This document shows, piece by piece, positions 1 to 8,473 of a DNA stretch of 44,371 nucleotides. The stretch is from assembly GCA_019090895.1 (NCBI GenBank), contig JAHRVB010000181.1, positions 1 through 44,371 of the forward strand. Direction: 5' to 3'. Source of the stretch: Kangiellaceae bacterium (GTDB taxonomy: Bacteria > Pseudomonadota > Gammaproteobacteria > Enterobacterales > Kangiellaceae). Every line of letters begins with the position of its first letter. The first letter of the stretch is position 1. The notes beneath the pieces are model-generated. The model did no database searches. It was not told the origin of the DNA and saw only the letters and a list, made by a program, of their open reading frames with translations. Position numbers and translations under genes: made by a program.

Positions 1-1035
1 GCGATTCGTGAGGCATTAATTACATCGGTTAAGAAACATATGATGTCTGATGTTCCTTATGGTGTTTTATTGTCTGGTGGACTCGATTCCTCCCTTATAT
101 CAGCGATTGCACAGCTTAACGCTGCGAAACGCATTGAAGATGATCAGCAAAGCCCTGCGTGGTGGCCTCAACTACATTCATTTGCCGTTGGCCTAAAAGG
201 TTCACCTGATCTAATCGCCGCTAAAAAAGTCGCAGACATGATTGGCACAATCCATCATGAAGTGCACTTTACTGTTCAACAGGGCCTAGATGCTCTTGCT
301 GATGTCATTTATCACCTTGAAACCTACGACGTCACTACTATTAGAGCCTCAACGCCGATGTTCTTGATGGCTCGAAAAATAAAATCGATGGGCATTAAAA
401 TGGTACTTTCTGGTGAAGGTGCCGATGAGATATTTGGTGGGTACTTATATTTCCACAAAGCACCAGACAGTCAAGAATTTCATCAGGAAACCGTTCGAAA
501 ATTAGACCGCCTCCATCAATTCGATTGTTTGCGCGCCAACAAGGCTATGGCCGCTTGGGGCGTAGAAACTCGAGTGCCATTTTTAGATAGAGCGTTTTTA
601 GACGCTGCAATGAATATCTCGCCGAGCGACAAAATGTGCGGAAACGGAAAAATTGAAAAACACATATTAAGGGCTTCATTCGAAGGATATCTTCCGGAGG
701 AAGTTTTATGGAGGCAGAAAGAACAATTCTCAGATGGCGTCGGGTATAACTGGATTGATTCATTAAAAGAATATGCAGAGCAAGAGATTAGTGATGCAGA
801 ATTCATGAACGCCAGCACGGAATTTCCACTACATACCCCGGATACCAAAGAAGGACTTTTATACCGTCGGTTATTTACCGTCAAGTTTCCAGGCGATTAT
901 GCGGCAAAAACAGTGCCGTCGGGTAAATCAATCGCTTGCAGTACCAAAGAAGCTCTTGCGTGGGATGAGAGCTTCAGCGACAACGCAGATCCATCGGGAA
1001 GAGCTGTTCGCACAGTTCATTCCAAAGCATCATAA
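1..1035 (+). CDS. asnB: Asparagine synthase (glutamine-hydrolysing), C-terminal part, cut by window edge
   Basis: Makes asparagine from aspartate, glutamine and ATP in the cytoplasm. The reading frame is open from base 1, so the N-terminal glutaminase domain lies outside the window; about 344 residues of the ATP-dependent synthetase domain remain. The PP-loop SGGLDSS is visible near the start, followed by [12 protein letters not shown] and the VETRVPFLD segment typical of AsnB. The tail ([18 protein letters not shown]) matches the end of enterobacterial AsnB, so the C-terminus is complete. An internal ATG at 40 is not the true start. The gene is followed after 26 bp by a small LysR-type ORF on the same strand. 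The truncation is a window artefact, not a pseudogene. Confidence 0.95.
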   Translation, partial: AIREALITSVKKHMMSDVPYGVLLSGGLDSSLISAIAQLNAAKRIEDDQQSPAWWPQLHSFAVGLKGSPDLIAAKKVADMIGTIHHEVHFTVQQGLDALADVIYHLETYDVTTIRASTPMFLMARKIKSMGIKMVLSGEGADEIFGGYLYFHKAPDSQEFHQETVRKLDRLHQFDCLRANKAMAAWGVETRVPFLDRAFLDAAMNISPSDKMCGNGKIEKHILRASFEGYLPEEVLWRQKEQFSDGVGYNWIDSLKEYAEQEISDAEFMNASTEFPLHTPDTKEGLLYRRLFTVKFPGDYAAKTVPSGKSIACSTKEALAWDESFSDNADPSGRAVRTVHSKAS

Positions 1036-1061
1036 TTTTATAAATTCAGTGAGGGAATAAT

Positions 1062-1373
1062 ATGAAACTTCAACAAATCAGATTTATCTTAGCGATTGCA
1101 GATAACGATCTTAATATTTCAAAAGCAGCAAAACACTTATACACATCTCAACCTGGTGTAAGTCGTCAACTAAGATTGCTTGAAGAAGAACTCGGCATTC
1201 AAATTTTTGTTAGAAATGGCAAACAATTGATAGACACAACTGAACAGGGTCGAGTTGTCTTAGAAAAATTTCAGAATATTATGGATTTAGTTGCTGAAGT
1301 AAAAGAAACAACGACTCTAGTACAACCGGAGCGTGTTTCCTTCTCCGAATTGCCTCAACTTGCTTGTGCCTAA
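1062..1373 (+). CDS. Short LysR-type (CysB-like) DNA-binding protein, HTH domain only
   Basis: A 103-residue protein whose first 65 or so residues are a CysB/Cbl-type winged helix-turn-helix (MKLQQIRFILAIAD, LYTSQPGVSRQLRLLEEELGIQIF). A full LysR regulator is about 300-325 residues with a periplasmic-binding-like effector domain; here only the HTH, the linker helix and a short tail remain before the stop at 1371-1373. I see no continuation of the effector domain in other frames downstream, so this is either an old truncation or a genuine minimal protein. A clear GAGGGA ribosome binding site precedes the ATG, which argues that it is translated. It sits 26 bp after asnB and could be cotranscribed. 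Without an effector domain it might compete with full CysB for DNA or heterodimerise through the linker helix; this is inference. Confidence 0.75.
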   Translation: MKLQQIRFILAIADNDLNISKAAKHLYTSQPGVSRQLRLLEEELGIQIFVRNGKQLIDTTEQGRVVLEKFQNIMDLVAEVKETTTLVQPERVSFSELPQLACA

Positions 1374-1406
1374 TATCAAGCATATTGACTGAACCGTGTT
1401 ATGGAG

Positions 1407-1450
1407 GTCGGCCCTGGGTATAATCTGCCTATAATTTGCCCAGGGTTGGC
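1407..1450. repeat. Hairpin enclosing an 11-bp tandem repeat, between convergent genes
   Basis: CCCTGGG (1412-1418) and CCCAGGG (1439-1445) form a perfect 7-bp stem that can be extended outward with wobble pairs to 1407/1450. The loop and the 3' stem edge hold two adjacent 11-bp units, TATAATCTGCC and TATAATTTGCC (1419-1440), differing at one base. No T-run follows on either strand, so it is at best a weak terminator between the LysR-type gene and the convergent carbonic anhydrase gene. Nothing else is visible in 1374-1504. Confidence 0.5.
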
Positions 1451-1504
1451 AGTTTCTCTCATAAGCACACGATAATGAGTGTTTAGAAAAAGCTAAATTA
1501 GACT

Positions 1505-2140
1505 TTATTCCTGCAGTTGATAAATCTTTTCTATTTGCTCCAATGAACTCGTTGTCACATTAAGATCTTTTAACAATCCATCCTCAACGCCATAAATAAC
1601 ACCATGAACAGATAACGTTTGCCCACTGCGCCAAGCCTTTTGAACGATTGTTGTGTGACAAATGTTTCTTACTTGCTCTTTAACATTAAGTTCACATAAT
1701 AAATCTAATTCTTGTTGCTCTAAATTAAGTGCGTCAAACGCCGAACTATTTGTCCGATAAGTGTCTTTGATCACACGTAACCAATTATCAACGATTCCAT
1801 GTTGCGATCTTTCGAGCGCAGCCTTCACTCCACCACACCCATAATGCCCGCATAATATAATGTCCTTCACACCCAAAATCTTGACCGCATATTCAATTAC
1901 CGACAGCACATTTAAATCAGAGTGATTGACTAAATTAGCGACGTTTCGATGAACAAAGACTTCCCCAGGTTGTAATCCAATAATGGTATTGGCAGGCACC
2001 CGACTATCACTACAGCCGATCCATAGGTATTCTGGATTTTGCTGTACCGCTAACTTTTGGAAAATCCCAGGATTGTCCGTCTCAAACTGCTTAGCCCAGT
2101 TTTTATTGCTTTCAATGAGCGCGTGGATACGTTTATTCAT
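1505..2140 (-). CDS. can: Beta-class carbonic anhydrase
   Basis: Interconverts CO2 and bicarbonate in the cytoplasm, supplying bicarbonate for carboxylations. The 211-residue product has the beta-class zinc ligands: Cys43 and Asp45 in CSDSRVP, then His99 and Cys102 in GHYGCGG, with the catalytic Asp-Arg pair (Asp45-Arg47). Length and motifs match E. coli Can (YadF) rather than the shorter CynT. The ATG overlaps the stop of the upstream S9 peptidase gene by 8 bp (ATGAATAA), so translation is probably coupled; its own ribosome binding site is weak. Confidence 0.95.
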   Translation of the reverse strand: MNKRIHALIESNKNWAKQFETDNPGIFQKLAVQQNPEYLWIGCSDSRVPANTIIGLQPGEVFVHRNVANLVNHSDLNVLSVIEYAVKILGVKDIILCGHYGCGGVKAALERSQHGIVDNWLRVIKDTYRTNSSAFDALNLEQQELDLLCELNVKEQVRNICHTTIVQKAWRSGQTLSVHGVIYGVEDGLLKDLNVTTSSLEQIEKIYQLQE

Positions 2141-4154
2141 TTTTGTAGGTGCTCTTTTTTATCATTGAATTCTCTATATTCTGAATTTCAATTTTATCTA
2201 TATTTTCGGAATCTTCAATTTGTAAGATAGTCCGATAGAAATAGAGTTCCGAGTTGAGTGCGCTAACAATAGTACTCGATTTTCGAAATCCATGCCCCTC
2301 ACCAGGATAAAGTTGATAAGCAAATGGAATTTTCTTTGCTTTAAGAGCATCGACCATCATTTCTGCTTGGTTAGGCGGTACCACTTTATCGTCTTCCCCT
2401 TGAAGTAGCAAAATAGGACAAGATAACTTGTCGGTCGAATGAATAGGAGAACGTTCCATATAAAGCTGTTTTTCTTTTGGATAAGGACCAACAACACTAT
2501 CTAAATAGCGCGATTCAAATTTATGACTATCAGATGCTAAACTCTCTAAATCAGCAACACCATAACGGCTCATTCCTGCGGCAAAGACGTCGAAATAAGT
2601 AAGCGCACAAAGTGTTGTATATCCACCAGCGCTTCCACCTCTAATCAGCAGCGCATTACCGTCTGCAAGCTTTTGTTCAACCAAATACTCGGCTGCCGCG
2701 ATACAGTCTTCTACATCAACAACGCCCCATTGTCTGAGTAACGAATTCCTGTACTTCTTACCAAATCCCGTACTGCCTCCATAATTGACGTCAACGACAG
2801 CAAAGCCCCGATGAGTCCAAAATTGAATAGAAGCATCTAGTGAATTCGATGTTGCGGCAGTTGGACCACCATGACTCATCACAATCAGTGGCGGTAAATT
2901 TCCCTTAGGAGGACTAAAAGCCCTATTTTTGGGCGGATAGTAAAAGGCATGGGATTTTCGAGAATTCTTTGATACAAATTCTATCGTTTGAGGAATGCTG
3001 ATCTCGTCAATCGCGATCGGAAATTCAGAAGCTAGACTTAATTGTTGATAAGTATCGTCCTCTAAATCATAAGCGTATATTGCTTCGGGAATTGCCGGGC
3101 CGGACGCCCTAAAATATAAGTATTGTCCGTCCGAAAGCATATGCTCGCCAAAATCACGAAAAGGCAAAACGAGTTGTTCGGTTTGACCTGTATTCACATC
3201 AATACGACAAAGTTGTTGCTGGCCGTTCTGAAAATAAGCCGCGATGACATGATGACCGTGCAAAACATATGTCGATGTTCCCAGAACCCACTGGGGGATG
3301 CCAAACTCTCGGTCGATTGGAGCCAATGCATTTAGCAGTCCATCTCGGCAGGAATACAGATTTGTCCAACCGCTGGCATCAGAAATAAAATGTAATACTC
3401 CATCTTCACTCCAGAGCGGTTGTGAAACCGAACGCTGCTGTTCGGCAAATCCTTTCTCTTCTCGCAAGATATTAGCCGGATTTCCACCAGTAATTCGGTG
3501 CGCTGCGTCTAACGAACCATCACGGTGGAAGTCTGCCACCCAAAGTTCCGATGCGTCCCAAGGCATATCAGGATGATTCCAACAGGTCCAACTAAGTCGG
3601 TGAGCATTCTTTGTTAGTCGAGGCGCGCTATAAAAATCAAAGCCAGTGTGCAAAACTCGGATATGCGAATTTCCATTTGAGGTGTATTTCTGGAATAAAT
3701 CGATCGCTATTAACTCATTAACAACCTGATTATTTTCGTGTGTTTCCCTAACACATATTAAAAATTGCTGATTGGGTGTGATGGTATAATCTGCATAACG
3801 ATATTCACAATTAATACCGACACTCGTCAGCTGGCTTAATTCCCCATCAAAATGGTAAACGCACTGGTTGTCAGCGTCGCTGAAATAGACTGAGCTATTA
3901 AAAGCAATAAAATCGCCACTACCGTATTCATGAACTTTTGTCCTGACGCTAACCGTTGCGGGAAGTAAATCGACTCGATTACCTTTGGAATTACTTTTAA
4001 CAATAACCCCCCTTCCCTGTTCCTTTGCGCGAGATTCCAGCCAATATACGTATCCATTATCGGCCATCATATGACCGTAGCGAATCCCTTTATCAGCTAA
4101 TTTTTCGGCTGTTAATGTCGAAGACCAACTGCCGTATGGAAGAGTTTGTGCCAT
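2133..4154 (-). CDS. S9 family (prolyl oligopeptidase-like) serine peptidase
   Basis: A 673-residue cytoplasmic serine peptidase of the dipeptidyl-peptidase/acylaminoacyl-peptidase type (S9C-like). The N-terminal part (about 20-390) is a predicted beta-propeller with repeated WSEDG-, SDGQYLYF- and APRLTKNAHRLSW-like blades. The alpha/beta-hydrolase domain (about 400-645) holds the nucleophile Ser508 in GGSAGG, Asp589 in GEDDKVVP and His621 in GEGHGF, plus the oxyanion motif SHGGP. No signal peptide is seen. The C-terminal 25 residues are a charged tail outside the fold. A good AAGGAA ribosome binding site precedes the ATG. It likely clears short peptides; the exact specificity cannot be read from sequence. 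The carbonic anhydrase gene follows with an overlap. Confidence 0.9.
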   Translation of the reverse strand: MAQTLPYGSWSSTLTAEKLADKGIRYGHMMADNGYVYWLESRAKEQGRGVIVKSNSKGNRVDLLPATVSVRTKVHEYGSGDFIAFNSSVYFSDADNQCVYHFDGELSQLTSVGINCEYRYADYTITPNQQFLICVRETHENNQVVNELIAIDLFQKYTSNGNSHIRVLHTGFDFYSAPRLTKNAHRLSWTCWNHPDMPWDASELWVADFHRDGSLDAAHRITGGNPANILREEKGFAEQQRSVSQPLWSEDGVLHFISDASGWTNLYSCRDGLLNALAPIDREFGIPQWVLGTSTYVLHGHHVIAAYFQNGQQQLCRIDVNTGQTEQLVLPFRDFGEHMLSDGQYLYFRASGPAIPEAIYAYDLEDDTYQQLSLASEFPIAIDEISIPQTIEFVSKNSRKSHAFYYPPKNRAFSPPKGNLPPLIVMSHGGPTAATSNSLDASIQFWTHRGFAVVDVNYGGSTGFGKKYRNSLLRQWGVVDVEDCIAAAEYLVEQKLADGNALLIRGGSAGGYTTLCALTYFDVFAAGMSRYGVADLESLASDSHKFESRYLDSVVGPYPKEKQLYMERSPIHSTDKLSCPILLLQGEDDKVVPPNQAEMMVDALKAKKIPFAYQLYPGEGHGFRKSSTIVSALNSELYFYRTILQIEDSENIDKIEIQNIENSMIKKSTYKNE

Positions 4155-4232
4155 TAAAGTTCCTTATTATCTGTTCAAATATTATCTTTAAAGAGACTGT
4201 TTTTACTAAATTTGAGCAAATACTGTGTTAAG

Positions 4233-5288
4233 TTAATCCATCGATATCATTTGAATACCGGTTAAAACTTGTTGCTTTTCTCCCATGCCGCCTAGAGTGT
4301 AGAGTGTTCCGTTAACGTCTAGTAAGCCACGGTGATCCATAGTCTTTTTGCTTAAAGAGTTTAGCTTTTCCCATTGATGTTTTTCCAAGTCAAAAGCAAA
4401 CACCTCTCCAGATGGCCGACTTGGATTACCATCGTAACCGATGCCATTAAAATTATACGGATTATCACTGCCACCGGCAAAAACGATTTTAACTCTTGAA
4501 TCGACCCCAGTCGCTGCCATCCTATACAAAGGTATAAAAGGGTGTTTTGGGATTTTTTCCCAATGAATTATCTTAGGGTCTTTTCTATCAATGACCGCCA
4601 GCCAATTTTCATCTGACGGTCCATATTGATTTTTTCCATTAACACGCCCATTAACCTTTACACCATCTGCCACGATGAATTGGTTATCGACGATACCTGC
4701 GGCGTGCCCGAATACTGGCGCACCGGGAAAAGGTGTCGCCTCAAACCACACATTGTCTTTGCTGTCATAAACCTGCACTAGACTCACATTATCGGTATTG
4801 TGCCATCCGCTAACGAGATAGACATATCGATTCATATAAACCAGTGCGACGCTATCATCGACTGGGATCGGCATACTAGAGACCAACTGATAGCTATTGT
4901 TGAGGGGATTAAATCGATAAACTTCCGGGGTAGAAACCTCCGAATGGTCCGCAGCAACAGAATATCCGCCAAACAAATAAATTTGCTCATTAACAGTAGC
5001 GGCAACACTCGCCAGTCGTCCAACTCCATCTGGAAGACCAGGTAAACTATTCACTTTGCCGGTTGCGAGATTGACTGAATAAACCGTACTCACAACATCT
5101 TTGTAGGTCTTTCCTGAAGTTAAGCCGCTAAAACTAAATAGAATCGTTTCTCCGTTTACATTAGCTTTTGCGACGGCATTATTGCTGATACCTTGAGGAA
5201 GCGAGATTTCACACAAAACCATTGAGCTGATGGACATCAGCGAAAGAGCAAAGAAGAAAGACCCAAACGGAGAGAATCGACTAAACAT
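4233..5288 (-). CDS. Secreted kelch-repeat beta-propeller protein
   Basis: A 351-residue exported protein. The chosen start is the ATG at 5288: it has GAGGAG six bases upstream, whereas the longer frame beginning at a TTG at 5300 would place that ribosome binding site inside the gene. Residues 1 to about 27 form a signal peptide (FFFALSLMSISS then a small-residue site). The rest is a kelch-type propeller: repeated blades with ...IYLFGGYS..., ...YVYLVSGWH..., ...KIVFAGGSDN..., ...TLYTLGGMG... each followed by a W or Y about 12 residues on. Such secreted kelch proteins include the sialate epimerase NanM and oxidases, but no catalytic signature is clear, so the function is unknown. It lies between tpm and the peptidase gene on the same strand. 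Confidence 0.8.
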   Translation of the reverse strand: MFSRFSPFGSFFFALSLMSISSMVLCEISLPQGISNNAVAKANVNGETILFSFSGLTSGKTYKDVVSTVYSVNLATGKVNSLPGLPDGVGRLASVAATVNEQIYLFGGYSVAADHSEVSTPEVYRFNPLNNSYQLVSSMPIPVDDSVALVYMNRYVYLVSGWHNTDNVSLVQVYDSKDNVWFEATPFPGAPVFGHAAGIVDNQFIVADGVKVNGRVNGKNQYGPSDENWLAVIDRKDPKIIHWEKIPKHPFIPLYRMAATGVDSRVKIVFAGGSDNPYNFNGIGYDGNPSRPSGEVFAFDLEKHQWEKLNSLSKKTMDHRGLLDVNGTLYTLGGMGEKQQVLTGIQMISMD

Positions 5289-5350
5289 AAAACTCCTCAA
5301 ATAATTAATTAATGATCCATTTCATATCAAACAGACTTAAAATGACAAGG

Positions 5351-6007
5351 TTACCAATTGATAATATAGGCCGATTCAAAAAAATCGACTAATCCTCGCT
5401 TCATAAATTTGGGCTCTTTATCAATGATATTTTTTCGATAAACCGGATTAATATGAGCAAACGAAAACAACGATTCAATTTCACCTTTATCAACCGAGAA
5501 CGGTGGACCTGACATAAGATTCTGGTCGTACTCTAAAGTAATGAGTAACAATCGAGCGTGACTAAATAATGACCTTATTTTCTCGACATATTTCATTCTA
5601 GTCGATTTCGGTAATGCTATTAATGCAGCTCTATCATAAATGGAACTGCACGACTCGATATCTATTTCCTGAAGCTCAAAAAAATCGCCTGTCAGAATTT
5701 TTATTCCAGAATATTCGAATTGTTTTGCATTGGTATTGAGTGTTGATTCCAGCGTTATCTCAGCGAGATTAAATTCTTCTGTGAAAAAGGATTTAACTGC
5801 AACATCACTTAGTTCATTACCAATCACTCGATTACCAAGAGAATGCAGATAGGCTAGGTCTTTAGATTTACCACAGAGTGGAACGAAGACTGTAGAAGGT
5901 TCGCCAAAGGCTATTTGATTGAATTTTTTTAGCAGCGGATGGACAGAACTCAAATGAAAGCCAATCTCGTTCGACTCCCATTTTTCTAGCCAAAATTCCG
6001 CCTCCAT
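5351..6007 (-). CDS. tpm: Thiopurine S-methyltransferase family protein
   Basis: A 218-residue S-adenosylmethionine-dependent methyltransferase, the usual length of bacterial TPMT. The N-terminus MEAEFWLEKWESNEIGFH is the family hallmark, followed by the SAM-binding segment VFVPLCGKSKDLAYL and IYDRAALIALP. In bacteria this enzyme methylates selenite/tellurite metabolites and thiopurines; the true substrate here is unknown. The start lies 12 bp after the stop of sohB, so the two are likely cotranscribed. The ribosome binding site is weak, which suits coupling. Confidence 0.92.
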   Translation of the reverse strand: MEAEFWLEKWESNEIGFHLSSVHPLLKKFNQIAFGEPSTVFVPLCGKSKDLAYLHSLGNRVIGNELSDVAVKSFFTEEFNLAEITLESTLNTNAKQFEYSGIKILTGDFFELQEIDIESCSSIYDRAALIALPKSTRMKYVEKIRSLFSHARLLLITLEYDQNLMSGPPFSVDKGEIESLFSFAHINPVYRKNIIDKEPKFMKRGLVDFFESAYIINW

Positions 6008-6019
6008 ATCGCGTTATCG

Positions 6020-7189
6020 CTATTTAAATATCCGAGATTCAAGCGACTTTTGCATAACCGATTGCATACCTTTTTCGATCGCTGACTGAACTGAAAATGA
6101 TAAACGTTCTGAAAGAGGTTTTTTAACTTGATAAGTTACTTCGAACACCTTGCTATTTTTGGCCGCTTCAACGATAAAATCATCACTAGTTTGAATACCA
6201 TCTATCAAGCCTAAATCTAAAGCTTGAGTACCGTACCAATGCTCTCCTGTTGCTACTTTATCAATGTCTAGAGATGGTCGATTATCAATAATAAATTGTT
6301 TGAATAAGTCATGAGTCTCTTCAAGCTCTTGCTTGAATTTTGCCCGCGCAGTGTCTGTGTTTTCAGAGAACATGGTGAGTGTTCTTTTAAATTCGCCGGC
6401 TGTATGTTGTTCATAATCGACTTTATTATGTTTTAGTAAACGGTGAAAATTAGGTATTTCCGCCACCACACCAATTGAGCCAACGATGGCAAAAGGAGCG
6501 GCAATGATATGGTCGGCCACGCAAGCCATCATATACCCTCCCGATGCAGCAACTTGGTCAACCGCAATGGTCAGAGAAAGATTCGCTGCTTTGATTCGAG
6601 TTAATTGAGAAGACGCTAACCCATAAGCGTGTACCATTCCACCAGGACTTTCTAGTTTTACTAGAACACGATCTTCTGAGGATGCCGCTGAAACAATTGC
6701 AGTAATTTCTTCTCTAAGATTCTCGACGGCTGACGCTTCAACATCGCCATCAAAGTTAATTACAAATAATCGACCCGCAGTCTCTTTTTCTTCTTCATTA
6801 GATTCAGAAAGCGAGTTAGATTGATCACTATCGCTAATGGGTTCTGAAGATTGAGACTCATTCGACTCTACTGAAACTTTTCCACTTTTGGATTGCTTGT
6901 TTCTTTTCTCTTCTTTTAATCGTTTCTTTTCTTCTTTTGCTTTCGCTTTTTCTTCTTTTTTACGATCTTTTTGAAGTAATTTAAATTCGTCTTCCGTTAG
7001 AAGTTCCTCCAGCATCCCTTCTTTAACAAACTCTAGTTCTTCTGAAATATTATTGATCTCAATGTGACCTTCAGCTTGTTTTTTGTTTTTACTACCCAGA
7101 CTAGCTAGCGCGCCAATTACAGCGATTATCGCAATCACGATGGTGACTGATTTTGCTAAAAAAATACCGTATTCTGATAAAAATTCCAA
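6020..7189 (-). CDS. sohB: SohB-like inner-membrane S49 (signal peptide peptidase family) protease
   Basis: A 389-residue membrane-anchored protease. One transmembrane helix lies at about 10-32, then a very Lys/Glu-rich linker (66-105), a Ser/Glu-rich acidic stretch (106-137), and the ClpP-like S49 domain (140-340). The catalytic dyad is visible: Ser216 in VAASGGYMMA and Lys268 in GEFKRT. The start is a TTG at 7189. It is preceded by a strong AGAGGTGG ribosome binding site, and MEFLSEYGIFLAK aligns directly with the E. coli SohB N-terminus, so the rare start is convincing. The linker is longer than in E. coli (349 residues). SohB was found as a suppressor of degP (htrA) loss; it probably degrades membrane or periplasmic peptides. 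Confidence 0.93.
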   Translation of the reverse strand: MEFLSEYGIFLAKSVTIVIAIIAVIGALASLGSKNKKQAEGHIEINNISEELEFVKEGMLEELLTEDEFKLLQKDRKKEEKAKAKEEKKRLKEEKRNKQSKSGKVSVESNESQSSEPISDSDQSNSLSESNEEEKETAGRLFVINFDGDVEASAVENLREEITAIVSAASSEDRVLVKLESPGGMVHAYGLASSQLTRIKAANLSLTIAVDQVAASGGYMMACVADHIIAAPFAIVGSIGVVAEIPNFHRLLKHNKVDYEQHTAGEFKRTLTMFSENTDTARAKFKQELEETHDLFKQFIIDNRPSLDIDKVATGEHWYGTQALDLGLIDGIQTSDDFIVEAAKNSKVFEVTYQVKKPLSERLSFSVQSAIEKGMQSVMQKSLESRIFK

Positions 7190-7244
7190 TTTCCACCTCT
7201 AATGCCCTAAATGGCACGTACATTCCTGAGTTTTGAATATGATT

Positions 7245-7318
7245 TCGGCTCGATTCTATCCACGCTGTTTGGCAGGATAAAAAGGCGAGCCGACTAATAG
7301 GGACCCGATTTTACGGGA
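7245..7318. repeat. Nested inverted repeats upstream of sohB
   Basis: TCGGCTCG (7245-7252) and CGAGCCGA (7286-7293) are perfect complements. Inside them TATCC (7257-7261) pairs with GGATA (7275-7279). A further small dyad, CCCG/CGGG around 7305-7318, follows. On the minus strand the order is fadR stop, small hairpin, large hairpin, sohB start, so this could be a structured 5' leader of sohB or a small RNA. There is no T-run that would make it an obvious terminator for fadR. Confidence 0.45.
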
Positions 7319-7388
7319 TATTGTAACTTAGCACTAGCGAATTGTATTTATGCTTAGGCTATAACATAGGATTAATTTGTAAGCGTAT

Positions 7389-8108
7389 TTAATCTATATC
7401 TTTTAGAGACTTCAAGTTCTGTCGTACGCTCAACCAAAGCTCACCACTCTTACGACCATAACTCCAAATCGCCTCGTTCAATTTATCAACGTCTTGTGTA
7501 GCGGCTATTTCGCTAAGATTTTTATAGTGAGCCAGGGCCAAATCACGTGTTTGTTGATGACCAAAATAAAAAGAGCCTAATCGATAGTAAATACTCTTAA
7601 ACCCATTTAGCATTAATAAATAGACAGGATTACCGGAAAGAAAAGCGCATTGATGTTGAGCATACCAATCGTAATCAATATAAGCCTGGGCAGTATTATC
7701 GATATCGGAAACTTTCTTAAAAATATCGCTCATTTTTGTAGGGTTCTCTTTCATCGCTAAACGGAAGAAAATGCCCCCAATTTGAGTTCGGGCATCTAAC
7801 AGTTTATCCGCTAACGCCAATGAACCATCATCGTCTAAACGAGTTATAGTATCTAATATATGGAGCCCACCCGTTTCCCAAATGTCATTAACCTTGGTAG
7901 GCTTGCCATGCTGAATAGTTAACCAACCATCGCGAGCTAATCGTTGAAGTACTTCCCTCAGTGTTGTTCTGGTGACGCCTATAAGTTCAGAAAGTTCTCT
8001 CTCTGCTGGCAAAATGGTCCCGGGAGCAAACTTCCCATTCCAAATTGAATCTACAATATATTCTTCAGCGAAAGCAGCAGGACTGCGGGCTGTGATTAAA
8101 TTGGCCAT
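7389..8108 (-). CDS. fadR: Fatty-acid-responsive transcription factor FadR
   Basis: A 239-residue GntR-family regulator that represses fatty-acid degradation and activates unsaturated fatty-acid synthesis until long-chain acyl-CoA releases it from DNA. The N-terminal winged helix (about 10-75) is almost identical to E. coli FadR. The known DNA-contacting residues are conserved with an offset of two: Arg37, Thr46, Arg47, Thr48, Thr49, Arg51 and His67. The C-terminal all-helical acyl-CoA domain is more diverged but carries SGNPVYLLMLNGFKSIYYRLG. AAGGA precedes the ATG. It is divergent from nhaB, the same neighbourhood as in E. coli. A candidate FadR operator lies beside its probable -10 element. 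Confidence 0.96.
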   Translation of the reverse strand: MANLITARSPAAFAEEYIVDSIWNGKFAPGTILPAERELSELIGVTRTTLREVLQRLARDGWLTIQHGKPTKVNDIWETGGLHILDTITRLDDDGSLALADKLLDARTQIGGIFFRLAMKENPTKMSDIFKKVSDIDNTAQAYIDYDWYAQHQCAFLSGNPVYLLMLNGFKSIYYRLGSFYFGHQQTRDLALAHYKNLSEIAATQDVDKLNEAIWSYGRKSGELWLSVRQNLKSLKDID

Positions 8109-8206
8109 TGTTATCCTTTTGTGTTTGACGTTCAGTGTTTATTTTTGGGACTAAAACACCTTATTAAGCGTTATTATGTTTGTCTTTTGATACACAATTA
8201 GAGTAA

Positions 8207-8235
8207 ATTATAACAGACTACTGGTCAGATATGTC
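8207..8235 (-). promoter_or_regulatory. Candidate FadR operator beside the fadR -10 element
   Basis: On the plus strand, 8219-8235 reads TACTGGTCAGATATGTC. Against the E. coli FadR consensus AGCTGGTCCGAYNTGTT I count 13 of 17 matching positions, including the whole CTGGTC core and the TGT. On the minus strand a perfect TATAAT lies at 8212-8207, directly downstream in the fadR direction, and a poor -35 (TAGACA, spacing 19) sits upstream. The operator would therefore fall inside the fadR promoter, consistent with autorepression. The match is seen; binding is inferred. Confidence 0.6.
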
Positions 8236-8351
8236 TAATTTCAATATAACCTTTGACCATGGCTAACTGAGATTTAGTACTATTTTCAATCAAACTTCCA
8301 TGAGTCATAACAAAAATGTTGTTTATTCCAACCTCTATTAACCTAAAGCGT

Positions 8352-8380
8352 TTGGCAAATGACCTTTTTAAGACTAGAAT
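8352..8380 (+). promoter_or_regulatory. Sigma-70 promoter for nhaB
   Basis: TTGGCA (8352-8357), a 17-bp spacer and TAGAAT (8375-8380) each differ from the consensus at one base. Transcription would begin near 8387, leaving about 87 bases of leader before nhaB. The rest of the 365-bp fadR-nhaB gap shows the FadR-like site and no ORF. Confidence 0.55.
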
Positions 8381-8473
8381 TTCCTGTAAGTTCAACTATT
8401 TAAAACTAATAAAAGCGATGTTCATGAACAATCCCAAATTAACACACTTGAAACCTATCCATAAGGAATCATT

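Noticed and set aside
1..1035. asnB as a truncated pseudogene
   Set aside because: The frame is open to base 1 of the window; the missing N-terminus is simply outside.
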